Shown here one piece after another: positions 4,593 to 6,842 of a stretch of DNA of 6,842 nt (its first letter is position 1; each line of letters opens with the position of its first letter). The stretch comes from an uncultured Clostridia bacterium (lineage in GTDB: Bacteria > Bacillota > Clostridia > Christensenellales > CALWSW01), in assembly GCA_937874755.1 (NCBI GenBank), contig CALNBC010000259.1, positions 1 to 6,842 on the forward strand, in the 5' to 3' direction. The notes beneath the pieces are model-generated. The model was not told the DNA's origin. It made no database searches and saw nothing but the letters and a program-made list of their open reading frames with translations. A program made the position numbers and the translations under genes.

Positions 4593-6722
4593 ATGAGAAA
4601 GACACTTGCTCTGCTGCTTTGCGCGACAATGCTTGCCTTTACCCTGTTTGGGTGCGCAACGACAGCTGCGCCTACCGACGAAGGCAACGCACAAGCGGAC
4701 GAAAACGTAGTCGCGACCCCTCTACCCGGGATTTATACCCCCGGAGTGTACGAGACTTCTGCCGATGGATTCGGAGGAGCGCTCAAGTTATCGGTAGAGG
4801 TCGACGAAAACAAGATACTTTCGGTCACGGTGCTCGAAAACTCAGAAACCGCAGGTATCGGGAGCAACGCGATAGACAATCTTCCCGAAGCATTCGTTTC
4901 TGCCAACTCGGCAGAGGTGGATAGCGTTACAGGGGCAACCATATCTTCAAACGCTATGAAGGAAGCGGTGCAGTACGCGCTAAATGCAGCTATGGGCATA
5001 ACCACTGACGGCGCGACCATGGCAGACGGCACCTATACGGGGACCGGCCCGGCGTACGGCGGCAACGTTAAGCTCTCTGTGAGCGTTGCCGATGGAGAAA
5101 TCGCTTCTATCGAGGTGGTAGAAAGCACCGATACGCCCATGATTGGAGGAGAAGCATACAAGCTGCTCATCGATTCCGCAATCGCCGAGCAGTCGCTCGC
5201 AATCGACGGCATCTCCGGAGCAACAGTTTCCACCAATGGGTTCATGGCGGCGCTTTCCGACGCTCTCGCTCAATCCGGCGCGGACATTGCTGCGCTCAAA
5301 GCAAAAACCGTAGCCAAGCGCGCCGCTGAAGCAGTCGAGTACTCTACCGATGTGTTGGTCATTGGCGCGGGCATATCCGGACTAACCGCCGCCATCGAAG
5401 CTGCTGACAAAGGCGCAAACGTAACTCTCATCGAGAAGCTGGGCGTGCTAGGAGGCTCCACCACCCGCTCCGAAGGTTATGTAATGGGGGCGGGCACAGA
5501 ATTCCAGCGTCAGAACGGCGTGGAAGACAGCGTAGAAGACTTTTATGAAGACATCTACAGCGTATACCAGATTGAGCCTAAGTTGGACGCAGAACTGCTC
5601 AAATTTGCGATTTACAGCTCCACCGACCTAATTGACTTCCTTGAAGAAAACGGGGTGGAGTTCGGCAAGCTGGTCGCCGTCAGCACATTCGAACCGCGCG
5701 CTACCCCTAGGAACCACTGCTCTGTGGGCAAAGGTGGCGGTTTGACCGGCGCTTTGCTGGAAAACGTCAAGAGCAAAGGCGTTACCGTGATAATGAATAC
5801 CGCGGCGACGGAGATACTCACGCAAGACGGCAAAGCAATAGGCGCAAAAGCCACCAACCAGTATGGCGACGACATTACCTTCAACGCCTCGGCAACCATA
5901 CTTTGTGCCGGAAGCTATGGCGGCAACCCAGAAATGATGGCAGAACTCAACCCCAGAATTAACTCCGAGATGGTAAAAGGTTGCGGCGACGGAGACGGCT
6001 TCACCCTCGCTCAGAACGCTGGTGCCAACATGATTCTTTTGGATTATCCTCAGCTCCAGTACTACTTCTTCTGGAACGGCGTGCCCGATCTGCCAGTTTA
6101 CCCCGCTTCGGCAATTCGTCCCGTACACAATGTGCTGCTGACAGACGGCAACGGCGAGCGCGTAGCCAACGAAGCCGACTTCAACTTCGAGCATGTGGAA
6201 AAGGTGTATTACAGCGGTCAGCAGGAAGGTTACTGCATAGTCGGCAAAGCTTTTTACGAGCAGTACCCCGAAGTATGCGAGGCAGGGCTTGGCAAGACCT
6301 TCCCCGCGCGCGGAGACGAAATCGCTTTCAAGGCTGATACGGTGGAAGAACTCGCCACCTGGGCTGGGCTAGACCCGACAACCCTTGCCGATACGGTAAA
6401 GAGGTACAATGAGCTGTGCGACCTTGGCGAGGATAAGGATTTCGGAAAGAGCAACGAGGCTATGGAAAGAATCGATGCCCCCTATTATATCCTCAAGCTG
6501 CCCGCCATCGTGACCGACGGTTACAGCGGTTGCCAGATTAACGAAAGAGCGCAGGTTATCGGCACCGATGGTCAGCCTATAGAAGGCTTCTACGCCGCCG
6601 GTGCTTGCGCGGTTCCCGAAATCTCCTGCGTCAACTACTATGGCTGCGGCACTTCGCTCCTTTATGGCGGAGTTTTCGGACGCGCCGCCGCTCAGGATGC
6701 CGTCAGCAAGCTCGGTCAGTAA
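4593..6722 (+). CDS. Lipoprotein flavin reductase: two FMN-binding domains plus fumarate reductase-type FAD domain
   Basis: 709-residue extracytoplasmic flavoprotein of the fumarate/urocanate reductase superfamily. Residues 1-20 are a signal peptide ending in LFG before C21, a lipobox that should anchor it by lipid. Two FMN-binding domains follow (about 46-131 and 144-226), each with a flavinylation motif Dxx(S/T)GAT: D110-T116 and D205-T211, where the threonine would receive FMN from an ApbE transferase (none in this window). The FAD domain (about 252-703) has GAGISG (258-263), an acidic E281 ending the second strand, GGSTTRSEG (287-295), CAGSYGGNPEM (438-448) and FYAAGA (666-671). R509, before DGNGERVANE, fits the catalytic proton-donor arginine of fumarate reductases. 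The substrate-clamping His and Arg of fumarate enzymes appear replaced by D642 and Y682, so another acceptor is likely. In Gram-positive relatives such enzymes receive electrons from extracellular electron transfer and support anaerobic respiration. It is divergent to, and probably controlled by, the MerR gene. Confidence 0.92.
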   Translation: MRKTLALLLCATMLAFTLFGCATTAAPTDEGNAQADENVVATPLPGIYTPGVYETSADGFGGALKLSVEVDENKILSVTVLENSETAGIGSNAIDNLPEAFVSANSAEVDSVTGATISSNAMKEAVQYALNAAMGITTDGATMADGTYTGTGPAYGGNVKLSVSVADGEIASIEVVESTDTPMIGGEAYKLLIDSAIAEQSLAIDGISGATVSTNGFMAALSDALAQSGADIAALKAKTVAKRAAEAVEYSTDVLVIGAGISGLTAAIEAADKGANVTLIEKLGVLGGSTTRSEGYVMGAGTEFQRQNGVEDSVEDFYEDIYSVYQIEPKLDAELLKFAIYSSTDLIDFLEENGVEFGKLVAVSTFEPRATPRNHCSVGKGGGLTGALLENVKSKGVTVIMNTAATEILTQDGKAIGAKATNQYGDDITFNASATILCAGSYGGNPEMMAELNPRINSEMVKGCGDGDGFTLAQNAGANMILLDYPQLQYYFFWNGVPDLPVYPASAIRPVHNVLLTDGNGERVANEADFNFEHVEKVYYSGQQEGYCIVGKAFYEQYPEVCEAGLGKTFPARGDEIAFKADTVEELATWAGLDPTTLADTVKRYNELCDLGEDKDFGKSNEAMERIDAPYYILKLPAIVTDGYSGCQINERAQVIGTDGQPIEGFYAAGACAVPEISCVNYYGCGTSLLYGGVFGRAAAQDAVSKLGQ

Positions 6723-6764
6723 AACATATTTCTAAGGCAGTATTTTCAGATGTAATTAAAAATT

Positions 6765-6790
6765 GGGTGCGTCCGCCTTTGGACGCACCC
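6765..6790. terminator. Perfect 10-bp GC-rich hairpin, terminator-like on the minus strand
   Basis: GGGTGCGTCC (6765-6774) and GGACGCACCC (6781-6790) form a perfect 10-bp stem with a 6-base loop, 42 bases after the reductase stop. On the plus strand no T-run follows, but on the minus strand the stem is followed by AATTTTTAATT. It therefore looks better as the terminator of a gene arriving from the right, while still able to slow plus-strand transcription. Confidence 0.65.
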
Positions 6791-6804
6791 TCAGCCTGTC
6801 AAAG

Positions 6805-6839
6805 AAAAGGAGTTTTCACGCAAGAGAGAGCTCCTTTTT
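6805..6839 (+). terminator. Probable rho-independent terminator of the reductase gene
   Basis: AAAAGGAG (6805-6812) pairs with CTCCTTTT (6831-6838) around an 18-base loop, and the descending arm runs into five T residues (6835-6839). This A/T-flanked form is typical of bidirectional terminators in AT-tolerant Gram-positive genomes. The long loop lowers confidence. Confidence 0.55.
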
Positions 6840-6842
6840 CCA

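Noticed and set aside
5628..6194. 188-codon minus-strand frame opposite the reductase
   Set aside because: It is opposite the conserved FAD domain, contains no recognisable domain, and fits the antisense bias of this codon usage.
1..6842. CRISPR arrays, insertion sequences, tRNA or rRNA genes
   Set aside because: I found no spaced repeat array, transposase, terminal repeats, cloverleaf or rRNA-like segment on either strand.

Overview
The window looks like a chromosomal segment of an anaerobic, probably Gram-positive (Clostridia-like, gut-type) bacterium. This rests on strong GGAGG-type ribosome binding sites, a lipoprotein signal on a secreted flavoprotein reductase, and oxygen-sensitive radical SAM chemistry. 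It is an inference from gene content; no taxonomic marker gene is present.

Left part (1-3386, + strand): a tightly packed operon. It holds the C-terminal part of a cysteine desulfurase-like class V aminotransferase (starting about at its PLP lysine), a 92-residue protein of unknown function, a cysteine-rich radical SAM enzyme, and a short phenylacetate-CoA ligase-like adenylating enzyme. The first three genes overlap (4 bp, then 8 bp) and are probably translationally coupled. The radical SAM enzyme and the ligase resemble, from memory, the families NCBI names TrsS and 'DVU_1553 family AMP-dependent CoA ligase', which belong to an incompletely understood gene set first seen in Desulfovibrio. 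The set plausibly combines sulfur (or selenium) mobilisation, radical chemistry and carboxylate activation, but its product is not known to me.

Middle (3387-4592): a short convergent gap with one weak hairpin, then a minus-strand MerR-family regulator with a BmrR/GyrI-like effector domain. Its DNA-binding domain lies in a frame with no start codon. The only ATG with a good Shine-Dalgarno is in the +1 frame relative to it, and a G_GGA_AAA heptamer sits just where a -1 shift would join the two frames. The divergent intergenic region carries a minus-strand promoter for the regulator, an inverted repeat, a two-copy 9-bp direct repeat, and a plus-strand promoter with the 19-bp spacer and offset dyad typical of MerR-activated promoters.

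Right part (4593-6842): a lipoprotein reductase with two tandem FMN-binding domains, each with a flavinylation motif, fused to a flavocytochrome c/fumarate reductase-type FAD domain. It keeps a probable catalytic arginine but seems to lack the usual fumarate-binding residues, so its electron acceptor is probably something else. Two hairpins follow, one oriented as a terminator for this gene and one better suited to a gene arriving from the right. The likely logic of this half is a ligand-sensing MerR protein switching on a divergent extracellular respiratory reductase.
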